From Gaeumannomyces sp. JS-464 (lineage: Eukaryota > Ascomycota > Sordariomycetes > Magnaporthales > Magnaporthaceae), in the NCBI GenBank assembly GCA_002197995.1, contig NGZR01000001.1, positions 2,480,001 through 2,544,000 of the forward strand: 64,000 nt of DNA, written 5' to 3'. Shown piece by piece: positions 22,924 through 33,606 of this stretch. Position 1 is the first letter of the stretch; the number at the start of each line of letters is the position of its first letter. The notes below the pieces were generated by a model. The model was not told the origin of the DNA and made no database searches. It saw only the letters and a list, made by a program, of their open reading frames with translations. The position numbers were made by a program, and so were the translations under genes.

Positions 22924-24234
22924 TTACAGGCCCACCGTCTTGAACTCCTTGACCGCGTCCACGATGCTCTCCTCGAACGTCCTCCACTTGATGCCCAGGG
23001 ATCCTGTTGGTCTCCGAGTTGTCGAATTTGTACCTCTTGTCCTCGGGCGCGATCTCGCCACCCTTGACGTCGGCCGGCGGCAGCTTGTCGGCGTACTCGT
23101 CCCCGAAGCGCTTCTTGACCACGTCATAGATTTCTCTGTTCGAAAAAGTCCCCGCAGTCGTAAACAGCCTCTTCCCGCCCGCCTCGGCCACCTCGAGGGC
23201 CCTGATGTGGGCAGCAGCCACGTCCCGCACGTCGATCCAGATGAAGGCCAGGCCCGTGTCGGGGACCGCGTTGTCCGCCTTCCACTTGCCCTGCAGCAGG
23301 TTCACGATGCGCTCGTTGCTCGTGTTGACCGAGTCGCGGCTGACAAAGTGCGGGACCACGGGGCCCAGCACCATGGGCGGGTTGATGGTGGCCAGGTCGA
23401 ACTTGGCGGCGTTGGCCGGGTCGCGCACAAAGTCCCACGCGGCCTGCTCGGCCAGCTTTTTGGAGGCCCGGTAGCTCGTCGCCTTGTCGGCCTCGGCGTC
23501 GGCGAGCGTGACGGGGTTCCAGGACGACTCGTTAAAGGTCGTGGCTGGGTCCCAGGCCTTGGCCGGGTCTAGGATGGCGGCGAAGGACGAGGTGATGACG
23601 ACGCGCTTTACGCCCGGGGCGGAGCGCGCGATGGCCTTGAGGATCGAAGTTGTGCCCACGACGGCCGGGTCGATGAGCTCCTTGGCGCTCTCTAGCGGTG
23701 TGGTTTGTTTAGTTCCTTCGCTCATTCCCTAAGGCGCAGGCGGTATAAGGGGTTAGGGGACGTACGGATATTGAAGTGGAACGGCGACGCCGTGTGCAGG
23801 ACGAGCTCGATGCCAGGGGTCTTGACGACCTCGTCAAAGGCGTCGGGCTGGGCGATGTCCGGCACGATGGCGACATCCAGCTCGTCCTTGGACAGGCCCG
23901 GGTGCGCGCCGCGGATCTTGTCGGCCTTGTCCTGGCTGCGCACCGTGGTGATTACTTTGTAACCCTTTTCGAGCAGCTGCTCCAGGATGTGGGCTGTCGT
24001 GGGAAGAGCGAACTTGTCAGTATGACTTTTCCGGTTCGATAGTCCATCAAAGGAGACCCAGACGCTTCTCGATGTGTCGCTCACCCACCTGCGATAAAGC
24101 CAGACCCGCCTGTTACGATTGCATTTGTTAGGTTTGGTTTTGTTCCTGGGAGATGCCCCTGTCCGTATTCTGTCAGCAGGGTCAGTTCCTCGGGGAGACA
24201 TACCGGTCAGGAGAACCTTGGGCTTGGAGCTCAT
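22924..24234 (-). CDS. Extended SDR, NAD(P)-dependent reductase (Gre2/cinnamoyl-CoA reductase-like)
   Basis: An NAD(P)H-dependent oxidoreductase of the family that includes yeast methylglyoxal/ketone reductase Gre2. Exons are 24234-24204, 24109-24089, 23993-23766 and 23691-22924. The second is a 21-nt micro-exon. Spliced, these give VLLTGGSGFIAAHIL, the Rossmann GxxGxxA motif. HTASPFHFN, VKRVVITSSFAAI and the catalytic YxxxK in YRASKKLAEQAAW follow. Near 22998-23000 one C too many shifts the frame. Removing it gives a normal end (WRTFEESIVDAVKEFKTVGL), a stop at 22924 and 348 residues, the family length. Substrate cannot be read from sequence. It could in principle reduce a diketone or acetoin from the nearby pathway, but nothing specific shows this. 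Confidence 0.85.
24089..24109 (-). other. 21-nt micro-exon encoding the Rossmann dinucleotide-binding motif
   Basis: The exon GCGGGTCTGGCTTTATCGCAG lies between an upstream intron of 94 nt (24203-24110) and a downstream one of 95 nt (24088-23994), both GT-AG. It supplies GSGFIA of the NAD(P)-binding loop. Without it the reductase would lose cofactor binding while keeping frame, since 21 is a multiple of three. Confidence 0.75.
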
Positions 24235-24642
24235 GTTGACGATTTGTTTGACGTGTCAGATTCCGTAGATGAAGATGGAGCAAGTGTGTTTTATCACGAA
24301 TCACTCGGCTTCTCAGTCGGGAGCGCAGGGGTGGAAGGAGATTGTCTTATTGAAGAACGTGCTGACAAAAATCGCCATCATGGAGCGAGACAACACCAAT
24401 TTATACCCATCACGCAATCAGGAAGCTGCACTCATTCCCACCAGACCCCCCATTCGACATGGAACCCGAGGCGCAATCGGCAGACACGGCGGCATCCATG
24501 ATGAGGAGGGGCATTGTGTGGGGGAGGGTCCAACCCAGGCAGGGCTGCGGTATCTCCGCCGCAAACGCCATGATCCCCCACCCTCTTGTCTCGTCCTACC
24601 AAAGAGAGACGAACATCAGGAGGATTGCATCACGAAACTGCC
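24235..24642. other. Intergenic between the SDR gene and the 5S rRNA gene
   Basis: This is the SDR promoter side. No gene is recognised and the frames on the plus strand lack coding character. Confidence 0.5.
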
Positions 24643-24761
24643 ACATACGACCATACCCACTGGAATATACGGGATCCCGTCCGCTCTCCCTTAGTCAAAC
24701 CAGTGAGGGCCGAACTAGTACTCAGGTGGGTGACCACTGGGGAATCCTTGGTGTTGTATGT
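24643..24761 (+). rRNA. 5S ribosomal RNA, dispersed copy
   Basis: The sequence starts ACATACGACCATACCCACTG and ends GGTGTTGTATGT. The two ends pair to form the terminal helix. The internal parts (GGGATCCCGTCCGCTCTCCC, CCAGTGAGGGCC) are those of filamentous-fungal 5S rRNA. A T run follows at once. In this fungal group 5S genes are scattered singly instead of lying in the rDNA repeat, and this copy stands alone. Some loop positions differ from the best-known Neurospora type, so it may be a variant isotype. Confidence 0.93.
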
Positions 24762-24765
24762 TTTT
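24761..24765 (+). terminator. RNA polymerase III terminator of the 5S gene
   Basis: Five T directly after the 5S terminal stem form a standard pol III termination signal. Confidence 0.8.
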
Positions 24766-26320
24766 GTCGTTTTGACCCATGCCGCTGCTTAGCACAACCC
24801 GCCTTTTTCTGGACTAGATTCTATGATACGAAAGGGGAGAAGTAGTATTGGGAGAGTCGCAAATTCCAAGGGTCGAAGCTGCTGACCAATGGTCGGCCGC
24901 CTTTGCCCCCCCCCCCCCCCACTCGACCAAATAACGAAAACGGTCGCGACCCACCACCGCTTTCTCATCGTCGACGACCTGCCCAAAAACCAGGAATCTG
25001 GCCCTACGACCAGCGACCGTTTTCCCTCGATGCTGCTGCGCTGCCGCCGCCGCCATGGAATGTCGCTGCCCAGTTCCTGGTTCCGCCGAACCCTCGTTAG
25101 GGAAGGGGTCCCTTCCTACTTCCCCCGCCCTCTCCCCTTTCGCACTCGCCTCCTGCCATTTCGTCCATCGACTGTCCCTTGGTCTTTCTGCCGCGAGCAC
25201 TGATGTAGTCCATATAACGGCGGCGAAAGTGGGATGTCGTTTTCCACGTCGGCGCCAGGTGCTCCTGCCACCATTACAAGGCGGGTCCGGAACTTTAAAG
25301 CCGGCAGGTCGACCTCGGCCAAGTCCCCAGCCTTTCGGCCAATTACGCCTTATATGGGCGACGCCGCGGCAACTATATGTATACGCACGCACCATGAGCT
25401 TCGCCAACCACAGGATAACTCGCCCCATACACCGTTATTCTTTCCGAGATCCGCCTCCAGACCTTCGAGTATGCCTTGACGCTATGGATTTTCCCTGTCC
25501 CCGGTTTCGAGGAGGCTTTTCGGCCACGTGCCCCAGGATTTTTTTTAGCTCCAGGACGAGCTCCGGGACGGGACGTCCTATACTTTCCACGAAGTTGCCG
25601 GGCTGAAAGGAAAGGGCGGGCCCTGCTGTTTGTTACGTGCCGCCGTGTTTTCGTCGGGGACACCTGTTCCTAATCCTTTTTGCCAACGAGCGCTGCTATT
25701 TTTAATGGTTTCCTCCTCTGAAGCCCATTTACTTTAACGAGCTCGAGAGAGCCGCAGGGATGTATAACAACGCGCTACATAATTGGAGTTTGGAACAGCG
25801 GCAGTGGGAACGCGGGTTTAAAGTGTGGTAGTATATGTATTTTAGAGGTTACTCCCTGCTTACGGTATTTTAGCACTGTTATTTTGTTATTTTGTTATTT
25901 TGTTATTTTGTCTGAGTGGCCAGAAACATAACCACTGATTAGTACACCAGCTCGCCTGGCTTGCCGTTAGCGATGGCCAGGCTCAGCTAGTGGCAGACGA
26001 CGATACGGACGGTTAAGTGGGGAGGTTATGTAAGGGATTAGCCCTTGCATTGTCGAGGGTAGGCAAAATGTCAAATGCAAGGGTACATGTGGGAGCGCTG
26101 AATGCAGTAGCAGTTATTAGCAGCAGCATAAGCTACCACCGGCAGGTCCAGGGTGGGAGCGGTGGTAGCAGTAACATTATCGGCTTGGTGGTTCTTTGCT
26201 TGCTTGTAATGTCCAGTCCCCATTTCTAGCAGACGATGCAAAGCTACTATATCAGAAATGATGTTATGGCTTGTGTTCCATAGTGTAGATAGAGAGTGTT
26301 TGAGTAGAAGGTGCAAAATA
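24766..26320. other. Intergenic, with homopolymer, short repeats and an unassigned ORF remnant
   Basis: A run of 15 C lies at 24906-24920. Four copies of the 8-bp unit TTATTTTG lie at 25879-25910. A frame at 25721-25831 (+) reads KPIYFNELERAAGMYNNALH and ends at a stop 37 codons on. It looks protein-like but is unassigned, with nothing coherent before it. A long Arg-rich minus-strand frame (24814-25428) is not convincing. From about 25.7 kb the composition becomes more AT-rich. Confidence 0.45.
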
Positions 26321-26713
26321 TCACCTTGTCGAAAAGCCCGGTGCACGGAGCAAACCCGTTCGGCCGGACAATAAGGCCCCGGCCTTAACGGGGCTCCAGG
26401 CCCTCGATGACGGGCCGCGCCGCCGCCGTCTTGCCGTCCGCCTGGAACAGGGGCTGAAGAACGAAGTGATTGGCCGCGCAGCCCCGTGCCGTCTAGCCCG
26501 CCCCCGCCCGAGAAGATGGCGCCGTCGGGCATGAGTAGAGCCGTCGAGTGGCAGTGCGCGCCACGACGTGCGGCCACGTCTCGTGCAGTTGCCTGTCTCA
26601 GGGCCCCCAACCCGGGGAACAGCTGCGCGTTGGCGTCGGTAAATGTGACGGTCTGGGCCAAGATCCACCGTCAGGACCCACACGTCAGGACCCACACGGT
26701 TGTCAATCTTCAA
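26321..26713 (-). pseudogene. Galactose/glyoxal-oxidase-like protein, decayed fragment
   Basis: In order on the minus strand, in three different frames, I read VWVLTVDLGPDRHIY, then FPGLGALRQA followed by CHSTALLMPDGAIFSGGGGL, then a segment resembling NHF...LFQADGKTAAARPVIEGL. The middle part is the conserved block of the copper-radical oxidase family (YHS-ALLLPDG-V-SGGGGL). The Tyr before the copper-ligand His is replaced. Only this short piece exists, with frame changes and no N- or C-terminal parts. It is a remnant, possibly left by a rearrangement. Confidence 0.6.
26673..26702. repeat. Short tandem duplication GTCAGGACCCACAC
   Basis: Two adjacent 14-bp copies lie at the edge of the oxidase remnant. 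A partial inverted match (GTGTGGGTCTTGAC) occurs near 26856. This could mark a rearrangement junction. Confidence 0.55.
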
Positions 26714-26964
26714 GAGGCGTCAGGTGTCACGGCCAGTGTCGTGGACGGGATCGCAGAAGGAACGTGTTGATTGGCGCTACAAACGAAGATTCTACTCTGA
26801 GGGGGGAAAGGAACGAAGAGGGGATTTCGATGCTTGACGCGTGGATCCTGACGGTGTGGGTCTTGACCTGTGGGCTCTGATCCAGATCGTCACAATGGCG
26901 CAATAGAGGTGGACTGCGGTGACGGCGGCGCCTGGAAGAGAACGAGGGACGTCAATATTTAAAG

Positions 26965-27387
26965 CTAACCACACGCCTCCGATCGCTCGGAAGGGCGCGA
27001 CTTGCCTACCGACTGCCGCCAATTGAGCCAGCCCAGTACCGCGAGGGCTTCCGCCTCGTCAAGCAGTTTGTTATTGCCGACGTTGTTGGCCACCGAGGAC
27101 CGGCCCTTCGATCGCCTGTACAGCGCGCCGTACTGCACTTGATACTTCCTTGCCGCGGCTGCTACGGTACGGCTTGCGCCGCATTGGAGACCCGCCAGGG
27201 CGGCCTGGAGACGAGCCTCGAGGATCCTCGCTTGCACGCGCTCCTCCTCTGGCCGGTATTTCATATCCCTAGGGGTCATTTTGGCTGGGAAACGATGGTG
27301 GGGCGTGACGAGGGGTAAAAGGTCGAAACCAGCCCAGTTTAGGAACAACGAGCCAAAAATGAACGTGGTCGCGTTTGGCGACGGCAC
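26965..27387 (-). pseudogene. Transposase-type helix-turn-helix (pogo/psq-like) fragment
   Basis: The frame (start probably the Met at 27279) encodes RPEEERVQARILEARLQAAL, then SRTVAAAARKYQVQYGALYR and SSVANNVGNNKLLDEAEALA. This is the layout of the N-terminal psq/HTH DNA-binding region of fungal Tc1/pogo transposases: AAAxxYxVxxxTLxxRxxG, then LTxAEExAL. The frame stops before any DDE catalytic domain. It is less mutated and more GC-rich than the Fot copies further right, so it belongs to a different family. It could be a truncated transposase or a domesticated HTH protein. Confidence 0.55.
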
Positions 27388-28333
27388 TTAACATCAACGC
27401 GGTGTGCGCAGACGGCTTGTGCGGTCATGAAACAAAGCGAGCTTTTCCTAATTCGGCCGGTACATCGATTCCCTATGAAAATACTTACAAAACTATCACA
27501 GGAATTTGCAAGTTGCACCGATTTTTGCACGTCGCATGTCCCCACCAACTTCCGGAGGACCACTGGATCAGCGCGCCGACGGACTCTCCTTCTGCCTGCC
27601 GCAATCGCAAGCGCCGCGGCCTCCGGCAACCACCGAGACCACAGCGATCACTCCGATTCCAGCGACGGATCCAGTGCAGGGCGCAAGATGAACACACATG
27701 TTATCAGCCTAAAAGAGGCATTGGGCTGGAGCATGTCGGGAGGATCACACGGTACTGCGGCTCCTGCAGCAGGCGTGTGTTCAGCAGTGGGCTGATTATG
27801 CCGGACGCGCCGGTGATAAAGACATTCTGTTTGTCAGAGGCCATGGCGACTGATGATTGACGAGAATTGATATGGCAGTTTGGTGACTATTGCTCTAAGG
27901 AACAACAAGGACGATGATCTCGCTGGCTTCTGTTGGGGTCCCTTATCGTACGGGATTTGCCACGCCATCTGACGCATGGCACGAAAATGGACGTACTGTG
28001 GATTTCGGCTTTGTGGTTCGCCATGACATGCCACCTTCAGCCGGACCAATGTGACAGGGGCTGGCGATCGCCAGCGAGCCGGTCAGGCTACGGAGAGCAA
28101 GAGGGGATAACTTGGCGCGCCGAATTGGAGGTACCTTTCCTGCATGGCGATTACTTTCCGTACACAACATGATCCGGAGCCTGACCGTCAGCATCAACCG
28201 CAGGTCGACTGGCCGTCTCCCATCCGACCCCGCACTTCCTCGAGTCCTCATCGGAAGATCTTCTTTGTTCTCATTCCCTCAAGCCATTCACCGTGGCATC
28301 GAATGTGATATCCCAGCAATCCCTTCCGCAAAG
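27388..28333. other. Intergenic, includes an NAD-binding N-terminal remnant
   Basis: On the minus strand at 27844-27704 a 46-codon frame begins MASDKQNVFITGASGIISPL, like the first beta-strand and glycine loop of an NAD(P)-binding epimerase/NmrA-type protein, and then stops. No continuation is seen, so it is probably a fragment. Nothing else is recognised here; the HET-gene promoter must lie near the right end. Confidence 0.4.
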
Positions 28334-31300
28334 ATGAGCGCAGAAAAAGCAAAGGACCAGCGTCTCTGCTCAGCATGTCTGCAGCTGGACTTGAGCTTGG
28401 ACAAGTTCAAAGTCACACCAGAAAGCATACCAAGTGCTCAGAGTAATGGCTGGGCCTCGGTGTCGAGCAGCACGCCATCCGCAAGCATCATCGGCAATCC
28501 TGAGCAAGACATTCGCTCCCCGCTCGGCCTGTGCCCCAGAAATAGCAGCAAGCCGTTTTCGTCTCTGACCGAGATTGAATCGAGGAAGGACGAATGTCGC
28601 TTGTGCAATATCTTGTGGAAGGCCATTGCCGGGGACAGGCCCATCGAGTCACGGTCGCGGGAGGCGACTCTCTACCTGTCATGGGAGATTGATGGCCGCT
28701 CGCGGTCTGCCAGCGGCCAGGTTGTCAATCGAACCAGAAGGATCCGTTTGTCGTGGGGACAGGAGTCAGAAGCTCAGGGGGCCGTCAAGAAAAATGCGTC
28801 TTCCTGGTGTGCGTCGCTCCTCGTACCGCCGACACAGCCGAGGCCCGCTTTTTTGGCCGCCCTCGCCTCCTCGAAGACGAGAAGCTGGCCCTCATCACCT
28901 CGTGGATCGACACATGTGCCAAGACGCACGGCAAGGGCGGTTGCGGAGCAAAGAAGACACAGTACGACACGGAGGAGGAGTTCTGCCGGCTCGTTAAAGG
29001 CTCCTACTTTGGCGTTATCGACGTCGAGGAGATGCAACTGAAGCCTCTGCCGATCATCCGCAAAAAGCCGGCGCAATATGTGGCCCTCAGCTACGTGTGG
29101 GCAGGGGCACTCGGCCCCGTACACATCCACCCGATCGAATGTTATGATACACATACAAAAGTTCGGGCTTAAAAGCGCATGGCCGAAACTGCCGCAAACC
29201 ATTCAGGATGCTATGCTTCTAGTTTGGCGGCTGGGAAAGCGCTATCTATGGATCGATTCTCTCTGCATCGTCCAAGACAGCCTGAGCTCCTGGGAGCTTA
29301 ATGCCAAGTCCATGCACCTGGTGTACGGCCATGCGCACTTCACTATTTGCGCCGCAGACGGAGACGACGCAACCACGGGTCTGAGGGCAGTGAGCCGTGC
29401 AATCAGGACAGGCGGTAGGCCACCGTGGTTGGCAGGCGACATCCACCACCTGCCGTTCTCGCCGAGCGAGCCCCAGCGTACGACCCAACGTCCAGGGACA
29501 GCGACCACGAAGAGCGTGCGCTTTGCAGCAGATTTTCAAGTCTCCACGTCTGAGATCCCTCTTATTGCACCATATGGTCCTGGGCTTGGGTTACTCGCCT
29601 TCAAAGGCCCGGAGAGCGTCATTCAGGAGTCGGCCTGGAGCAGCCGCGGATGGACATACCAGGAGCGACTTCTCTCAACGCGATGCTTGATATTCGCGGA
29701 AGGCAAGGTCTATTTCCAGTGTCGGCGGTCACTCAGAACTCAAGATATCTTCAACGATGTCAACACTAGCAATGGTCAAAGCAAGAAGAAGAGCAAACGA
29801 GAGCGCAGGCGAGAGTACAGGCGAGAGAGCAGGAGGGAGCGCAGAAGACATGAAAGGGATATCAACAGCGAAAGCAACAGCGAAGTCGATTCCAACAATG
29901 ACCAAGGAGCCAACCAGCGCGTCGTGGCTCACGGATCCCATGAGAGCTATACAGGGGACGACGGCTGGTCTCTTGACTCGGCCGACTCACCGCTGGGGAC
30001 ACTCGGTGAGCTTCGGCGCAGAGCATTCTGGGTCTACATGAAGTGCGTCGAGCAATACACGGGACGTATCCTAACGAAGCCCAAGGACGTGCTGGCAGCC
30101 TTTCAGGGCACCTCGTGGCTCCTACGCAAGCATATGCGTGCGCCCCTCTTCCATGGCCTTCCTACTTCCCACTTCGACCTCGCTTTGTTATGGATGCCTC
30201 TTTCAGCTCTACAGAGACGGAAGCCCAGGCGCTGCCACCACCGACATAATCTAAGAACGAGAGCTGGACAAAGCACTTCGTCAATCATCCCTTGCTCACA
30301 GGATTCCCTCGGGAACTGCACCTGCAGGCTTGAGCATGAGGGATTCGGCAGTGACGAGTTCCCCAGCTGGTCGTGGGCGGGCTGGATGGGCGGCAAAGCT
30401 GACTACCCACTCGACATGATCGGTGGCACTTTGCAAAACGTCCAGGAGTGGCTGAGAAACCACACCTGGATTCTCTGGTACATACGAGACGAAGAAGGAA
30501 ATCTCTTGCCGCTCTGGGACAGCAACCTTTCCAGTGAGGATACGAGCTATGAAGAGCGCTGGAGGGGCTATAGAGGGAGAGAGGACAACTTCCAGGATCC
30601 CCCAGACCCACGCAGCCGGTCCAAGCTTTCCGGAAATATCCGCAGGGTATCCAACAAGCAATACTTGAAGGGGATCATCCCGGAATACTACAACGTTCAG
30701 GACGGGTATTACGACGACTATAGTGACGGGGACGATAAAGATGCGGAATATGCTCGTGACAAACCATCACGAAACCTAGACAACAGCGATGAAAAAAATG
30801 GTAGTCGCAAATCCCCCACTTCACGCTTGCCGCACCGTCACCACCACCATCACCACATAATCCCTAAGGCGCACGGCCAGTTCAGCAAAAGCGCCATCCA
30901 TAGGAGCAGCAGCAGCAGCAGCAGCAGCGAAAGCAGCACCGAGGACAGCGAGGAGACAGTGATCTGGAAAAGGTAAAGCCGCAGCGCATAATGATTGCCT
31001 CAGGCGCCCTTTTGCCACTCTACAGGGCTATTGTCGGTCCGTCCTTAATTGCAGACGTTCAAGAATTAACCGAATGGATGATGCTCACAGGAAACCGAGG
31101 CCCCAGACGGGTACTGTGACCGTCACCCGCCTCCTCCGGTCCCACCCTCTTCTCATCCTCAACTCCATCCCTACTCTGGCCATTATCCTCCGCGCATTCC
31201 TCTTCATAGCTTCCTTACCCATATCAGGCCCCTGGTCTCAATGGCTATTACCCTCCACCACCCCATATATCCATTCACTACGAAGATAGGGACGCAGAGA

Positions 31301-32105
31301 ATGTGGACAGCTACGGCCGCCCCATCCGACCTGGAGTGTTGGCAGGAACAGATTTCAGAAGCATCCTGCCCGATCACCCTTTCGGTGTAGGGATCGGGAT
31401 TGCCCGCCCATCGACGAGAGCCGCCCGATGCGGGTGCTACAGTTCTGGACCTGGCTCACGGAGCTCAAAGTGACCGTGAGGCTTGATCAACAGATCGCCC
31501 AAGATGGTCGCGAACGAGAGGTGCCAGAAGAGAGGACGTCAACCAAGTCTTGCCAGTCAAAGTCAGCAGAACCACCGGAGCAGGGAGATGCTTCGCGTTA
31601 CGAGTCCGGCGACGACGATGGGGTCCGGGTGAACGGAAAGGCTGCGGGGGAGAAGGGGAAGGAGGCTGAAGATGGCAACAGCGACGACGACGACGATGAC
31701 GGGACTAGCGGCACGTTTAGTACGAGCAGCAGCGTCCACAAGACCGGCGACAGCAAAGAGGGGGCACACAAAGCAGTTTCGAGGCCGTTGCGGCGCTGCG
31801 ATATCTTCGACGACGCGGGCGACTGGTGCGGGACCATTACGCTCCCGGAACGCTGGGCCAAGGCCCGCAATGGAGTGACGCAGGTCTTCATTGCCGTCAG
31901 CGACGCGAAGAATCTGACGGAGGAGGAGTGCCCGGTCTGGAACTACTACGTGCCCCGGGAGAGGAGCGAGAGTGAGTGGGATTTGTACTATGTCATGCTG
32001 CTCGAACGTACGGGGGGCGGGAGCATGTGGGAGAGACGGGGGCTGGGCAAGGTGTTCAAGCCCGCGTTTAAGGATGCGACGTGGTTGGAGATCAAGTTGG
32101 GTTAG
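28334..32105 (+). CDS. HET-domain protein (heterokaryon incompatibility type), frame interrupted
   Basis: A large cytosolic protein of the family that triggers cell death after fusion of unlike strains. From MSAEKAKDQRLCSACLQL it runs through a Cys-pair region (CRLCNILWKA) to the HET core: YVALSYVW, then WPKLPQTIQDAM, RYLWIDSLCIVQDS and HFTICAADG. A basic Arg/Glu-rich insert follows (about 29785-29860), then FPSWSWAGWMGG and HTWILWYIRD, and later LQFWTWLTELKV and CPVWNYYVPRERSESEWDLY up to the stop at 32105. The frame changes near 28790 (A run), between 29100 and 29150, and near 31400. An intron from about 30975 to 31035 is likely. Each frame change fits a one-base indel, so this is either an intact gene with sequence errors or a decaying one. 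Start could be further upstream (28112). Confidence 0.7.
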
Positions 32106-32261
32106 CGATAGGGGTCCGCTCTACTACCTGCGTTCAGTGTTCCACTCATCCCCCTTGCCTTGGCATTGGTCTGTATTGAAGACTCCCTATGGCCGCCTTG
32201 GCATTCTCCAGCAGGGCGTTCGCAGATTTATTGTTCAGCTTTACCTCCAACTATTCGACTT
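32106..32261. other. Short intergenic stretch after the HET gene
   Basis: No feature is recognised here. Confidence 0.4.
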
Positions 32262-33032
32262 TCAAGGGGAGAGTGATCTGCGTTGCGGGCGGAGCTGAAC
32301 CACAATACCATTTTGCGTAGATCCGCTGGTTGCGGTTTCCAGAGACTGGACCATGTCCCCCTCATGCCGTGGTCGTTTTGAGGAACTGTAATCGGCGGAA
32401 TGGTCGTTGGCTTTGCGCTTCGAGCCAGCCGAGCCAGCCGAGGCACTGTCTCCGCGTAGGCGCTTGGCAGTAACCCTCGAGGTTCTGGAGGTCCTTTGGG
32501 GGCTCGCTAAGCCTATGATGGCTCGCAGTTTGAGCCTGGTAGAAGGCGACCATGGGTTGTCGGCTGCCGGTCGACAGGATTCGTCAATCGAATGCATGAG
32601 GATATTTGCGGCGTGTAGGAACAGCTATTTGCATTTGTTGCATTTCCAACCGTCCGGATTTGCCGGCAGAGCCGAAGGACATGCCGAACTGTTGATGTTT
32701 TTTGCTGCCGCGTTTAGGGGCGCCGGGGACGTGGAGGGTGTGTCGCGTTCGTGCCCCTTTTGCGAGGAGCGAACCAGGCCCTGAGAGCGACCAGGCGCAG
32801 GCGACAAGACCATGATAAAAGCCTTCAGCAAGGCTGCCTTGGAAGCGATGCTGGTCTTGGCGGGTAATGGGGGTTTAAAAAAATTGTGGCTGGACCGTGA
32901 AGCGGCTGCGTCTGGCCGAGGGGGGGGGGGGGGGGGAAGAAGCTCGAGGGGTAGCGGGAGGCGGACTGGGTGGCCCCGCGAAATAGACAAAGGGCTGACT
33001 TTGGCCACGTGCAAAGGCGTGAAGGTGGTCAC
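32262..33032 (-). pseudogene. Hypothetical protein with one in-frame stop
   Basis: Two frames in the same register (33032-32625 and 32597-32262) are joined by about nine codons with a single TAG. The segment reads GWKCNKCK-stop-LFLHAANILMHSIDESC. The upstream part is Pro-rich over a 17-G run (32920-32936 on the plus strand). The downstream part is Ser/Arg/Lys-rich, with nuclear-localisation-like KRKAN and SKRPRH. A stop from CAG by C-to-T change would fit RIP-like mutation. I recognise no family; the CxxC could be half of a zinc finger. It is convergent with the HET gene. Confidence 0.35.
32920..32936. repeat. Run of 17 G
   Basis: A pure G homopolymer that is likely length-variable and hard to sequence. 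It matches a Pro run in the minus-strand hypothetical frame. Confidence 0.85.
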
Positions 33033-33330
33033 AGTGCTTGAGGCATAGCGCGTCGTCGAAACTGGGGACAGATATATACGGTACGGAATACCCCTGGACC
33101 TTCACGCTTAAGCTCTTGGGTTGAAAATTGCTCCGAGCTTCTCCATCGGTATTATCGACAAATGGAGAGTGTCCGCGTGGGGTCGGGTTAATGGGAATTA
33201 AGGCGGGATGGAGCCGAGGACGCGGCAGGATGACAGCTTGGTTTACATTCGGGTATTAGATTATGGGAATATTTCGTCCTCCGAGGAGACGAGAACCCGG
33301 CATGCATAATCGACCGGGTTATCCTTTGCT
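33033..33330. other. Intergenic, no feature recognised
   Basis: A TATATA stretch (33071-33076) is present. No frame or repeat stands out. Confidence 0.4.
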
Positions 33331-33606
33331 TTGGCTTTTGGGAGTATTATATTTCCACATACGCATGGCCGAGATCGCCTTCCACCTGGCAGCACGGTAG
33401 GACGCTACCGGCTCCACGAACGCAGCTATCGCGGGCCTGCAGAAGTCAGGGAAGGAGACAGATCCTTCCTCGTCAACTGGCCAGGATGGCCGGCGGAGTG
33501 CAATACTTGGGACACTTGGGAGGAGCATTGGGAAAACGCGCGCAAGTTGGTCGATGCCTATTTGAAGGAGCAACACAAAACCCATCGCAAATGGGACGAC
33601 CTTTAG
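33331..33606 (+). pseudogene. Chromodomain-like fragment
   Basis: The 91-codon frame contains RSFLVNWPGWPAECNTWDTW followed by EEHWENARKLVDAYLKE. This is the chromodomain pattern YLVKWxGxPxxxNTWExxxxLxNAxxLVxxY found in HP1-like proteins and at the end of fungal Ty3/gypsy integrases. The start Met at 33331 is not preceded by other domains. It differs in codon use from the RIP-mutated gypsy copies on the right, so it is a distinct source. It may be a fragment of an older retroelement or a small chromodomain gene. Confidence 0.5.

Noticed and set aside
22924..24234. Dedicated acetoin/butanediol reductase to complete the acetoin cluster
   Set aside because: The protein is an extended SDR of the Gre2/cinnamoyl-CoA-reductase type, separated from alsS-alsD by three unrelated genes. 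No sequence feature points to acetoin.
24814..25428. Minus-strand 204-codon frame
   Set aside because: It is Arg/Gly-rich, crosses a 15-base homopolymer and lacks motifs, so it was treated as chance.
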